Shown: positions 43,064 through 50,690 of the stretch, in pieces
How positions within the stretch are numbered: position 1 is the stretch's first letter
Layout of the letters: each line of letters starts with the position of its first letter
Source: JAWLHU01 sp041690255
Lineage (GTDB): Bacteria; Bacillota; Sulfobacillia; Symbiobacteriales; Symbiobacteriaceae
Direction of reading: 5' to 3'
Length of the DNA stretch: 64,000 nt
NCBI GenBank assembly: GCA_041690255.1
Contig: JAWLHU010000001.1
Coordinates: 532,921 to 596,920 of the forward strand
The notes under the pieces: generated by a model
Databases searched by the model: none
What the model was told of the DNA's origin: nothing
The model's input: the letters and a program-made list of their open reading frames with translations, nothing else
Program-made: the position numbers and the translations under genes

Positions 43064-43201
43064 TTAGAGTCGTGTTTGTATCGTAGTCGAAGAAGGCTCC
43101 AGCACGTTGTTTGGCTCTGGCGGCTGCGGATCGGCCATTGCGCTGCTGATCAGCCCACCGAGCATGAGTACCAGGATCATTGCGACAAAGTACTTTCGCA
43201 T
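43064..43201 (-). CDS. Small secreted peptide, probable Phr-like signal for the divergent RRNPP regulator
   Basis: A 45-residue peptide. The N-terminus 'MRKYFVAMILVLMLGGLISS' followed by AMA is a classic Sec signal peptide (two Lys/Arg, 15-residue hydrophobic core, AxA cleavage site). The remainder is polar and Pro-rich and ends in 'EPSSTTIQTRL'. The ATG at 43201 has GGAGG eight bases upstream, so it is a real translation unit despite its size. It is divergent from an XRE-TPR regulator with a 112-base shared intergenic region, exactly the layout of RRNPP receptor-pheromone pairs. The mature signal is probably a C-terminal fragment (inference). It has no Cys. Confidence 0.7.
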   Translation of the reverse strand: MRKYFVAMILVLMLGGLISSAMADPQPPEPNNVLEPSSTTIQTRL

Positions 43202-43295
43202 AAAGACTACCTCCAGTACCAAGTGAATATTCGGTTCTGTGATTATCATACTCGGGCATTCAGTAAGATTTGTGGTATTATTGCGGTAGTCGTAC

Positions 43296-43309
43296 TAACG
43301 GGGGGTAAG
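43296..43309 (+). promoter_or_regulatory. TAACGGGGGGTAAG motif shared with the RiPP cluster promoter region
   Basis: TAACGGGGGGTAAG lies immediately before the regulator start and is matched at 13 of 14 positions by TAACAGGGGGTAAG at 49546-49559 (minus strand), 112 bases upstream of the precursor-peptide gene. It may be the regulator's binding site, but here it also overlaps the ribosome site, so part of the match may be trivial. Confidence 0.4.
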
Positions 43310-43313
43310 GGAT

Positions 43314-44522
43314 GTGATTGGTGAGCGCATTAGGCGGACTCGCATAGCATGCGGACTCTCCCAGACCCAACTGGCCGGAAAGAACCTGACGAGATCGTTC
43401 ATTAGCCAGGTGGAAAACGGCAGGTGCCTACCCTCCCCCCAGACGCTCCGCATTTTGGCGGACCGGTTGGGAAAACCGATCTCGTATTTTTTGGAAGAAC
43501 AGCCCGCCGATTTGTTTAGCATACGCTTTCTCTGGGAGTCCGCGAAGGCCGACGCCCAGGTCGGGAACTGGGCGGCAGCGATGCCAAAGCTCCGGGAGGC
43601 CCTGCAGCTGAGCAAGCGGGCTGAGGAGCCGGACTGGGAGCAAGAGATTCAGTTCCTCTGCGGCCGCTCCCTCTACCACCTCGGCGGGTATGAAGAGGCG
43701 CTGGACCAGTTTGAAGAGGTGCTTGATCGCTATCGGACCGCTGGTAATACCCTAAAAGTGCTGGAGACCTGGCTCTTCATGGCCCACTGTAATCTCAAAA
43801 TGGAGCAATACTCTACCGCCCGGCGACTCTACCAGAAGGTAATCCGGCATAGTACCGGCCTGAAGACCGCTCAGGAATTGTACGCGCGTGCTTGGCTCTA
43901 CCTTGGATCGGCACATGTTTTCACCGGCGATTTGTCGGAAGCCCACCGAGCCTATCACGAGGCACTGACAGCGACAGACAGGGATCTCATGCCCGAGATC
44001 TGGGGCCAGGCGGCACACGGGCTGGGTGTGGTTTGTGGGCGGCAGGGGCAGCAAGAGCAGGCAGTAGTCTGGACCAAGCGCGCACTGGAAAGTCTGAATG
44101 CGGTGAAAAGCACCTTTGCTGCCAGTGCTGAGCACAATCTTGCCGTCGCGTACATCCGAGTGGGTCGGCAGGAGGAGGCCTATGTCCTCCTCTCGAGATT
44201 GCTTGTCCATTACAGGGGGGTAGGGAATGGTCGGATGCAGGCCGAAATCCTGCAGGATCTCATGCGCTATTGGCTGCAGAAGAAGGATCTCGATCAGGCG
44301 GAAACCCTTTGCCTGCAAGCGATCGATGCGTCAGCGGAGGCGGGTGCCAGCCATCTGCGCGGGCGGCTCTACCGGGACCTCGCGCTTATCGTACAACAGC
44401 GCGGACAGAAGGAGAGGGCCCGCGAACTCCTCCAGGTCAGCTACGAACTCCTGCACCATATCCGTGCTACGGGGGAGTTGTTAATGACTGTGGAGGCGAT
44501 CGAAGCCCTCTCTCGGAGTTGA
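43314..44522 (+). CDS. XRE-TPR transcriptional regulator (RRNPP-like peptide receptor)
   Basis: A 402-residue protein: an N-terminal lambda-repressor-type HTH (residues 1-60, 'CGLSQTQLAGKNLTRSFISQ' and 'ILADRLGKPISYFLEE') followed by about 330 residues of helical tetratricopeptide-like repeats ('AKADAQVGNWAAAMPKLREA', 'SLYHLGGYEEALDQFEEVLD', 'GSAHVFTGDLSEAHRAYHEA'). This is the PlcR/Rgg/AimR-type architecture in which re-imported peptides bind the TPR domain. The start GTG 43314 follows GGGGGGTAAGGGA. It is divergent from a secreted 45-residue peptide and ends two bases before the stop of the convergent radical SAM gene, suggesting it controls that cluster. Confidence 0.82.
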   Translation: MIGERIRRTRIACGLSQTQLAGKNLTRSFISQVENGRCLPSPQTLRILADRLGKPISYFLEEQPADLFSIRFLWESAKADAQVGNWAAAMPKLREALQLSKRAEEPDWEQEIQFLCGRSLYHLGGYEEALDQFEEVLDRYRTAGNTLKVLETWLFMAHCNLKMEQYSTARRLYQKVIRHSTGLKTAQELYARAWLYLGSAHVFTGDLSEAHRAYHEALTATDRDLMPEIWGQAAHGLGVVCGRQGQQEQAVVWTKRALESLNAVKSTFAASAEHNLAVAYIRVGRQEEAYVLLSRLLVHYRGVGNGRMQAEILQDLMRYWLQKKDLDQAETLCLQAIDASAEAGASHLRGRLYRDLALIVQQRGQKERARELLQVSYELLHHIRATGELLMTVEAIEALSRS

Positions 44523-44523
44523 G

Positions 44524-45849
44524 TCACGAAGGGGAGCCGAGAAGCTCTTCTTCCCGTGCGATCAGGGTCAGGGCACGCCCGATCTGGCGCTTCACCTCAG
44601 GGCATGGTGCCGTGTTCTTGACGATTCGCACGCGCGGGCAGGCGTTCCCCTGGCGGGCGGGCCGGAAGAAGCATGTCTGACAACCAGGGTCACTGATCTC
44701 ATCTTGCGTGACCCAGAGCGCAAAGCGGTCCATGTCTAACTCAATCCGCCCGTCCTCGTGTAACTGACCGACCTGATTCTGTTCGTCAGTCAGTGCGACC
44801 GTGCACTTATACAGCGTACCATCAGATCCCACTACCAGGGAGTTCGGATTGGCTGCACAGCAGGTCGATCCGTGTGGCTGCATCGTTGGCTTTAGGGAGC
44901 CCGCTGTTCGGAGGCCGTAGTTCACGGCCATCTCCATGACATCGAACACGTCGCCGGAACTCCCCGTCTCGAAGGAGCCGTCGTTGGCTCCACCCCAGTA
45001 GCCTACGGGGCGGGGAGTGATCTGGAGGCGGGGGTCGTTTCCGAAGTGAGCAGCCATCAGCTCGAAGAGCTCGGGAAGCCCTTGCAGGACCTGTTGGTCA
45101 TAGTTGACACGGAGGTAGAGCGTAAAATCCTCGTCGGTGGCCATAAGCGCCCGGAGGTTGCGGAAGATCTGGTCGAAGGTTGGGCCACCACCAATCAGAT
45201 GCCGCTGGCGGTTATGGGTCTGGGGTGGTCCGTCCAGGGTGATCTGAAACGTCTTGATCTGCCAGGCGAGCACTTCCGGGATCATCTCAGGGGTCAAGTT
45301 GTAGCCGTTGCTGGTCAGATTGGCCACATAGTCAACGTTGTGGGCCCGGCATGTCTCCAGGAAGGACTCGGGGAGCTCACGCATAACGCCAGGGGCCGCC
45401 AGCGGCTCACCCCCGAACCACGAGACCGCCAGTCGCTTGATGCGTGGAGCCCGCCGTTCCACATAGCGCTTCAGGCCCAAGCGAACCGATGGGTCCATTT
45501 CGCCTCGCTGGAACGACTCATAGCAATAGGTGCAGCGGAAGTTGCACTGCTCGGTAGGCATTACCACAAGGTGGAGAAGACTGGGGTCCCGTCCCTCGAT
45601 CTCGTGAAGGACCCTTGCTCGCCGGAGTTCATCAGCGGTACCTGGCACCAGAATGCCCGCACTGGCAATCTCCGAAAGTACGCCCTCAAGAGGCCCATCC
45701 ACCCCAGAGCGAAGCGCTTCATGCACCATCGTCTGGTCCTCTCCCGGCGGCACGGAGAGTATCGCCCCTGTGAACCTGTTGTGCAGGACCAGGTTCCCCT
45801 CTACCGTCCGACGCGAAGTGAATCGGGAAGCAACCCATCGCTCGCTCAC
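44524..45849 (-). CDS. Radical SAM/SPASM RiPP maturase
   Basis: A 441-residue radical SAM enzyme. Residues 1-90 form an N-terminal domain ('LHNRFTGAILSVPP') of the kind that precedes peptide-modifying radical SAM enzymes and may bind the leader peptide. The SAM cluster is 'CNFRCTYCYESF' (Cys102, 106, 109) and 'SWFGGEPL' follows at 143-150. A SPASM-type C-terminus has Cys330/331, 349, 390, 393, 404 and 416, enough for two auxiliary clusters. Such enzymes install thioether (sactipeptide/ranthipeptide) or C-C crosslinks in precursor peptides. The start GTG has GAGGAGG eight bases upstream. Last gene of the five-gene minus-strand cluster with a Cys-containing peptide, MFS exporter and M16 peptidase. 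Confidence 0.9.
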   Translation of the reverse strand: MSERWVASRFTSRRTVEGNLVLHNRFTGAILSVPPGEDQTMVHEALRSGVDGPLEGVLSEIASAGILVPGTADELRRARVLHEIEGRDPSLLHLVVMPTEQCNFRCTYCYESFQRGEMDPSVRLGLKRYVERRAPRIKRLAVSWFGGEPLAAPGVMRELPESFLETCRAHNVDYVANLTSNGYNLTPEMIPEVLAWQIKTFQITLDGPPQTHNRQRHLIGGGPTFDQIFRNLRALMATDEDFTLYLRVNYDQQVLQGLPELFELMAAHFGNDPRLQITPRPVGYWGGANDGSFETGSSGDVFDVMEMAVNYGLRTAGSLKPTMQPHGSTCCAANPNSLVVGSDGTLYKCTVALTDEQNQVGQLHEDGRIELDMDRFALWVTQDEISDPGCQTCFFRPARQGNACPRVRIVKNTAPCPEVKRQIGRALTLIAREEELLGSPS

Positions 45850-45925
45850 GATTGTAACCTCCTCACAGCCAGTGGCGGAACGCCGCTGGTCGTTTTACTT
45901 GGCGCCCATCCCCCATCCAGCCGGC

Positions 45926-46468
45926 CTACTCTCGCCCAGGTCGCTGATAGAGCGCGACCGTGAGGAAGTACCACGTGGACTGATCCGTATCGTCCGCCTG
46001 GTCGAACTCCTTCTCGAGGGCCCGGAATCGCTCAAGCCACTGGCTGAAGTTCTCGGGCGTGAGGCGAACGCCCACAGTTCGTATGTGGACGGGACCCTCT
46101 CCTGGGTGGAGAGCGTGGTAGGTCATGTCCCGGCGCAACTGGTTCAGGATCAGTTGCAGATGCTGGTCGTTGGACGCAATGTTCTCGGACGCCTGGGTCA
46201 GGAGTTCAAAGTCATCGTTCGCTGCCTGGTACACCCGGTCGCTAGTAGCCCCGGGCCCCTCGCGGAGCCGTGTGGAGACAAGCCCCTCCTTGACCAACTG
46301 GCGCAGCCGAACGTTTGCCTCCAGTGGGATCAACCCGTGAGCCTCCGCAACCTCTGCCAGGGTGGCGGGTCGTTCCAGCAGGAAGATGAGGATTGCCAGG
46401 TTGATACCGTTGGATAGCGCATGCCGCTGCCCCGGCGTCAGCTCCGACCGTGAGTTACCCAGTGCCAT
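45926..46468 (-). CDS. Winged-helix protein within the RiPP cluster
   Basis: A 180-residue protein with a predicted winged helix-turn-helix at residues ~20-85 ('LAILIFLLERPATLAEVAEA', 'NVRLRQLVKEGLVSTRLREG'), ArsR/MarR-like in pattern, and a C-terminal helical region ('LNQLRRDMTYHALHPGEG') with no Cys metal site. The ATG at 46468 has GGAGGG seven bases upstream. It is between the M16 peptidase and the radical SAM gene, in the same direction and closely spaced. It could be a local regulator, or, as winged-helix folds also serve as leader-binding RRE domains, a peptide-binding partner of the maturase (speculative). Confidence 0.7.
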   Translation of the reverse strand: MALGNSRSELTPGQRHALSNGINLAILIFLLERPATLAEVAEAHGLIPLEANVRLRQLVKEGLVSTRLREGPGATSDRVYQAANDDFELLTQASENIASNDQHLQLILNQLRRDMTYHALHPGEGPVHIRTVGVRLTPENFSQWLERFRALEKEFDQADDTDQSTWYFLTVALYQRPGRE

Positions 46469-46489
46469 TTCCCATCCCTCCGTCAGCGC

Positions 46490-47752
46490 TTAGAAGTCGG
46501 AACCTGCCAGGGCAGCGAGGAGATCCTCTTCGGAGATGTTCCCTACTACGGCCAGTCCGAGATCCCGCTTGTGGAACAACCGATTGGCCGCAGCCTGAAT
46601 CTCGTCGGCCTCCACAGAGTGAATGGCACGGACGTGACCGTTAACCGTATAACTCTTCCCGAGCATGGCGTTCCGCCCGATCGTCCGCAGGAGGTCCATG
46701 CTGCTCTCGGCCCGCATGAATGCGTCTGTGCGACCTACTTCCTGCACGTGGGTAAGCTCGGCTCGACTGATGGGCTCCGCCTTCAGGCGCTCAAACTCCG
46801 CCCCGATGATCCGCACCACCTCTGGCAGATCCTTACGGTGGCATCGCACCCAACTGGTGATCAGCCCCGCTGAGCGGAAGAACTGTGAGTAGGCCGTAAC
46901 CGCGTAAGCGAGCCTTCTCCTCTGCCTGATCGCCTGATAGAGACGGGATTGGTCGGAGCCCCCAAGCACCAGGCCAAGGAGTTCCACGGCGTGGCGATCT
47001 GGATCATGCTCACTCACCCCGTTGACCCCCATGCAGAGACTGACCTCGTCAGAGCCACTGGGGATGACAATCATGCTGTTGTCATACTGTAGTCGCTGAG
47101 GTCTGGGCCGCCGTGAGGCCGGTGCCCACTGGCCGAAGTAATCATCTGCCCGTTGGAACGCCTCCATGTGCCCGATTCCGCCCACGATGACGAGACAGGC
47201 GTTGTCGGGAGCGTATCGCAAGGCGATGTACTCCTGTACCTGTCCCAAGTCTGCCTGACGTATTACCTCTTCCCGGCCGATCACCATGCGCCCCAGGTAA
47301 TGGTCTCCCCAGAGCGCTTGGGCGAAGCGGTCGGCGACTTGGTCGGAGGAGTTCATGACCATGCGGTGCTCGTGAAGGACAACCTGTCGCTCTCGCTCCA
47401 GTACCTCTGGCCGAATCTCCCGTTGCTGAACCAGAGTGGCCAGGTACTGGAATCCCAACGACGCGTGGGTCGCCATGAGGGTGGTATAGAAGTAGGTGAA
47501 TTCGCGGGTGGTGGTGGCGTTGAACCTCGCACCCTTCGCTTTCAACTCCTGGGCCAGGGGGTTCTGGTTCTCCTCCCCCGGCGAAACGCTGAAGAGCAGG
47601 TGCTCAATCAAGTGGCTTAGGCCGTTGGTTTCATCGGATTCATCCTTGCTCCCCTGATCGACCCAGATACCCAGGCTTACCGTGCGCTGGTGAGGCGCCT
47701 CATGGACAATGACCCTCAGCCCATTCTCCAGGACCGTACTGTGAATAATCAT
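46490..47752 (-). CDS. M16-family zinc peptidase (probable RiPP protease)
   Basis: A 420-residue inverzincin. The inverted zinc motif is HLIEH (His47, Glu50, His51), with the distal Glu in 'RQVVLHEHRM' (Glu127/128), about 76 residues later as expected for M16. The first half is the catalytic domain; the second half ('SSGSDEVSLCMGVNGVSEHD'-type region onward) is the non-catalytic M16 domain. In the subtilosin cluster two M16-type proteins (AlbE/AlbF) take part in leader removal; here a single one could process the modified 53-residue peptide. ATG 47752 lies 26 bases after the MFS stop. Confidence 0.9.
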   Translation of the reverse strand: MIIHSTVLENGLRVIVHEAPHQRTVSLGIWVDQGSKDESDETNGLSHLIEHLLFSVSPGEENQNPLAQELKAKGARFNATTTREFTYFYTTLMATHASLGFQYLATLVQQREIRPEVLERERQVVLHEHRMVMNSSDQVADRFAQALWGDHYLGRMVIGREEVIRQADLGQVQEYIALRYAPDNACLVIVGGIGHMEAFQRADDYFGQWAPASRRPRPQRLQYDNSMIVIPSGSDEVSLCMGVNGVSEHDPDRHAVELLGLVLGGSDQSRLYQAIRQRRRLAYAVTAYSQFFRSAGLITSWVRCHRKDLPEVVRIIGAEFERLKAEPISRAELTHVQEVGRTDAFMRAESSMDLLRTIGRNAMLGKSYTVNGHVRAIHSVEADEIQAAANRLFHKRDLGLAVVGNISEEDLLAALAGSDF

Positions 47753-47778
47753 GCGCTGCGGACCCCCAACGTCGGGTA

Positions 47779-49158
47779 CTATTTCCCATCGTACCCGATG
47801 ATAATGGAGTTCTCCCCTTCATCCATGACAGCGGCTACACCTTCTCGCGTACCTCTCCGGGAGGAGTCGTGCACGGTCAGGTCCACGCGCTTTACCCGTA
47901 GCCCCTGATCGCTGCCGGCAGTCGGTGTGGATGTCTGTTCCGTTGCCGTCTCGGTCCGCCGCTTTACCAGACCGATGAGGCCGGACAGGCCAATAATGAG
48001 GGCCCCTGCCACCATAACGGTACGGATGCCAAAGGCGTCGGCGACCAAGCCGCTGGCGCCCAGGGCAAGCAGGACGATCAGTTGATCAACAATCTGCATT
48101 CCCGCTGCTGCCCGACCCAAATACTCATTGGATACAGAGGTCTGCAGCACCAGTACAGCGTTCACGTTGTAGACACCGATACCAAGGCCGGTCAAGAAGA
48201 ACATGGCGTACGCCTGAATCGGCGACTGGGCGAGCGCTCCTGCCGAGAGGCAGAGAGCAATCACCCCGGCTGCGATCGCCATGCGCCCGAAAGGCTGCCC
48301 CCGCTTGGAGAGCCAGCCGCTGGACAGGCTGCCCAGAATGGTACCAGCGCCAATCGCTGAGCTGAGCAGGCCATATCCGAAGTGCCCCACCTGCAGGATC
48401 TCATAAGCAAAGGCGACCAGGACCACGTTGGCTGCCCAGACACCCACCAGGGAGAAGGTTCGCATGATCGCCAGACGAGCGAAAGTCGCGTCCTTGAGGA
48501 TCTGCCGGTAGCCCTGCAGCATTCCGGTGAGGCCTTTGGCCTTGCCATCAGCCGCCGCCTCTTCACTGGTCGCTGTGACCGACTCTTCCGGCTCCACCCG
48601 GAAGAGCAAGAGTGAGATGGCGGAAAGAAGGAAGGTGGCGGCATCGAAGGTGAAGGCGCCCTTCATCCCGACGAAACCGACTACGAGTCCGCCCAGCATC
48701 GGGCCAAGGATCTGAACAGTGCCCTGCAGTGTCTGTTCCAAGGAGAGCGCACCAGGTAGATCGTCCTTTGCGACAATGCGGGGTGTCAGTGCGGTCTTGG
48801 CCGGGTTGAATACAGTGGCTGCTATCGACTTGAGCATGGCAATTAGGATCACCTGCCAGGCCGCGTTGACGAACAGCAGGACCACTACCAGACCTGCCCG
48901 GATTAGATCACTGAAGATCATAAGACGCCGCCGGTCCCAGCGATCAACCACAGAGCCTGCCAGGGGTCCCACTACGAGTCCTGTCACTGCTTGGGCGGCC
49001 ATATAGGTACCAACGATGAGCGACGAACCGGTCAGTTGGTAGAGAATCGCCATGACGGCAATGTAACCAACGAAATTACCTATTTGGGAGGCCAACTGCC
49101 CAATGGTAAGCAGCACGTACTTGCGGTTTCGGAGCAACGGTGCATAGACGGACCACAT
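47779..49158 (-). CDS. MFS exporter with long cytoplasmic tail (RiPP cluster)
   Basis: A 459-residue major-facilitator protein with about twelve membrane segments ('YVLLTIGQLASQIGNFVGYI', 'LVVGPLAGSVVDRWDRRRLM', 'GTILGSLSSGWLSKRGQPFG'), MFS_3/EntS-like. After the last helix ('MVAGALIIGLSGLIGLVKRR') there is a hydrophilic tail of about 60 residues, longer than usual, ending 'GENSIIIGYDGK'. ATG 49158 has GAAGGGGG seven bases upstream. It is the second gene after the precursor peptide and so probably exports the mature product or gives self-immunity. RiPP clusters more often use ABC exporters. Confidence 0.85.
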   Translation of the reverse strand: MWSVYAPLLRNRKYVLLTIGQLASQIGNFVGYIAVMAILYQLTGSSLIVGTYMAAQAVTGLVVGPLAGSVVDRWDRRRLMIFSDLIRAGLVVVLLFVNAAWQVILIAMLKSIAATVFNPAKTALTPRIVAKDDLPGALSLEQTLQGTVQILGPMLGGLVVGFVGMKGAFTFDAATFLLSAISLLLFRVEPEESVTATSEEAAADGKAKGLTGMLQGYRQILKDATFARLAIMRTFSLVGVWAANVVLVAFAYEILQVGHFGYGLLSSAIGAGTILGSLSSGWLSKRGQPFGRMAIAAGVIALCLSAGALAQSPIQAYAMFFLTGLGIGVYNVNAVLVLQTSVSNEYLGRAAAGMQIVDQLIVLLALGASGLVADAFGIRTVMVAGALIIGLSGLIGLVKRRTETATEQTSTPTAGSDQGLRVKRVDLTVHDSSRRGTREGVAAVMDEGENSIIIGYDGK

Positions 49159-49272
49159 TCTGGTTCCCCCTTCCAACCCTCTCCGGAGATTCTGCTTTGA
49201 ATGGAGACAGATAGGCGTTGGGCGGGTTTCGCTCAGACGACCGCCCAACGCCCCAGTCAGGTAACCAAGATG

Positions 49273-49434
49273 CTAGTCCATGGACTGGCAGGGGAACCCG
49301 CACACGAAGTTGGCGTTCTCGCCGTCGATCTCGCTCGGTGGCACGAGTTCGACCTTGCCGTCAACGATCTTGATCTGCCGGGTCTGCTCAGCCAGTTTCT
49401 TGATCTTCGGGGTACCCTGCTCCTGCTCAGACAT
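49273..49434 (-). CDS. RiPP precursor peptide candidate with C-terminal CxxxC core
   Basis: A 53-residue peptide: a charged leader ('KIKKLAEQTRQIKIVDGKVE') and a short C-terminal segment 'NANFVCGFPCQSMD' holding the only two cysteines (Cys45 and Cys49, CGFPC). No signal peptide. The ribosome site GGAGGAGGAG seven bases before the ATG is among the strongest in the window. It is the first gene of the minus-strand cluster MFS - M16 peptidase - winged-helix - radical SAM/SPASM, the expected place for a precursor. The most likely modification is a thioether from one or both cysteines to nearby residues, or a ring around Phe/Asn (inference). I do not recognise the core as a known RiPP family. Confidence 0.78.
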   Translation of the reverse strand: MSEQEQGTPKIKKLAEQTRQIKIVDGKVELVPPSEIDGENANFVCGFPCQSMD

Positions 49435-49583
49435 GGATAACTCCTCCTCCGGTGTTGGAAATACCAGCTGCCCTCTCTCGGCTGGCCCGTCTCTAGCGTA
49501 ACTGAACATGGTGGATAGTGGTGAAGGCAGGCTGCGCAAGTGCTTCTTACCCCCTGTTAAGTGAGGCCGCGAGGCAAGCGAAG

Positions 49584-49612
49584 GGCCGCTGAGCGCATAA
49601 CTCTCAGCGGCC
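49584..49612 (-). terminator. Terminator after the zinc-ribbon protein gene
   Basis: Perfect stem GGCCGCTGAG / CTCAGCGGCC (49584-49593 and 49603-49612), 15 bases downstream of the minus-strand stop at 49630. The RiPP cluster then starts about 150 bases further on, with no strong sigma-A promoter visible. Confidence 0.7.
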
Positions 49613-49629
49613 TTCTCGATGAGTGGATC

Positions 49630-50409
49630 TCATTCATGCGGGTCAACCAGATCGCTGCCGCAGGTGGGGCAGTATGTCCAGGTGGTCTGGGCCGGCCGGT
49701 TGCAGGACGGGCAGGAGGGGCGGAGCGCAAAGCGGCAGTGGGGGCAGAAGATCGCGTCGGCCGGGGTGTCGCCGCCGCAGCCCGGGCAGATGCCTGTGGC
49801 GGGGGCATCGGGCCGGGCGCCCCGGCTGATCAGCCAGACCGCCAGCGCCACCGGGCCGGCCAGCAGCCCCAAAAGGAGCCAGGCGGGGGCGGCACCGGGC
49901 GCCCGGTCCCGGGCGTCCAGGTAGATCCAGAGGGCAATCGAGAGCCAGGCGAGGAGCAATCCGCCGACAAAGAGGGCGAGTCCGAAGGGCGTGATCCACG
50001 TCGGCCGCTGCACCAATAGCATCAGTTGGTAGGGGGCGTCACCGGCGCCCTGGAAGATCCGGCTGTATGGCGTGATGCGGTGGCCAGGATTCCCCAGGAT
50101 CCGCCATGCGTCGGGGGAGGTGCCCAGGAACTGCTCGGGATAGGAGGCGATGATCCTCGGCTCCCCCGGTCCAAAGCGGGAGATGAAGACCGCCGTGATC
50201 GATGAGGGGAGGGGATGGGAGAGGAGCCGCTCCTGCAAGTCCTGGGTCGGACCCTCCTGGGCCATGTGTTCCATGATCGGGGTGTAGTGGGTCAGAAGCC
50301 GGTCCTTCGCATTCTCCCAGTACCAGGCATCCGCAAAGGGGAGAGCGGCACCGATTAGCGAGAGCAGGAGAAAGACCAGGGTGCCCCAGAGGGTGTACTT
50401 CTTAAGCAT
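49630..50409 (-). CDS. Membrane protein with C-terminal double zinc ribbon
   Basis: A 259-residue protein. An N-terminal signal-anchor ('LWGTLVFLLLSLIGAALPFA'), an extracytoplasmic domain of about 120 residues, two more helices ('GLALFVGGLLLAWLSIALWI' and 'WLLLGLLAGPVALAVWLIS'), then two or more CxxC zinc-ribbon pairs ('CPGCGGDTPADAIFCPHC', 'CPSCNRP...', 'YCPTCGSD'). The zinc ribbons would be cytoplasmic. It is translationally coupled to the 93-residue membrane protein (stop and start overlap by one base) downstream of an ECF sigma factor, so it may be part of the sigma-factor sensing module. Confidence 0.75.
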   Translation of the reverse strand: MLKKYTLWGTLVFLLLSLIGAALPFADAWYWENAKDRLLTHYTPIMEHMAQEGPTQDLQERLLSHPLPSSITAVFISRFGPGEPRIIASYPEQFLGTSPDAWRILGNPGHRITPYSRIFQGAGDAPYQLMLLVQRPTWITPFGLALFVGGLLLAWLSIALWIYLDARDRAPGAAPAWLLLGLLAGPVALAVWLISRGARPDAPATGICPGCGGDTPADAIFCPHCRFALRPSCPSCNRPAQTTWTYCPTCGSDLVDPHE

Positions 50410-50690
50410 TAGTGCGGGGCTCCTTTCTGAATGAGTAGCGGGAGGGAGGCGAAGGCGGGGAGGAGGAGCAGGAGCATCCAGCGGAGGTCCAGGCCCAGCA
50501 GCCAGAGCCCGGCTGTAAGCCCCCCGACCAGGAGAATAGCGATAACGACCGCCAGCCCGATCGGCTCCCGCTCAATCGGCTTCACCTGCCGGAGCCGCTG
50601 GCGGAGGGCTGCCGTAGTGTACCGCACGTCGGGCAGGTCGGGAATCCCGGCCTCACGATCCTTATGCAGCAGTTCTTTGATCTCGCTCAT
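50409..50690 (-). CDS. Small two-helix membrane protein, candidate anti-sigma factor
   Basis: A 93-residue protein with a cytoplasmic N-terminus of about 45 residues ('LLHKDREAGIPDLPDVRYTT') and two adjacent helices ('GLAVVIAILLVGGLTAGLWL' and 'WMLLLLLPAFASLPLLIQ'). It overlaps the ECF sigma gene by four bases, the place where membrane anti-sigma factors are normally encoded. It has no zinc-binding anti-sigma (ZAS) His/Cys motif, so its identity as anti-sigma rests on position alone. Confidence 0.65.
   Translation of the reverse strand: MSEIKELLHKDREAGIPDLPDVRYTTAALRQRLRQVKPIEREPIGLAVVIAILLVGGLTAGLWLLGLDLRWMLLLLLPAFASLPLLIQKGAPH

Noticed and set aside
43203..43294. GACTACC/GGTAGTC as a definite regulator operator
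   Set aside because: Seven-base arms 80 bases apart, one overlapping a ribosome site, are too weak to call as a site; mentioned only as part of the signalling finding.
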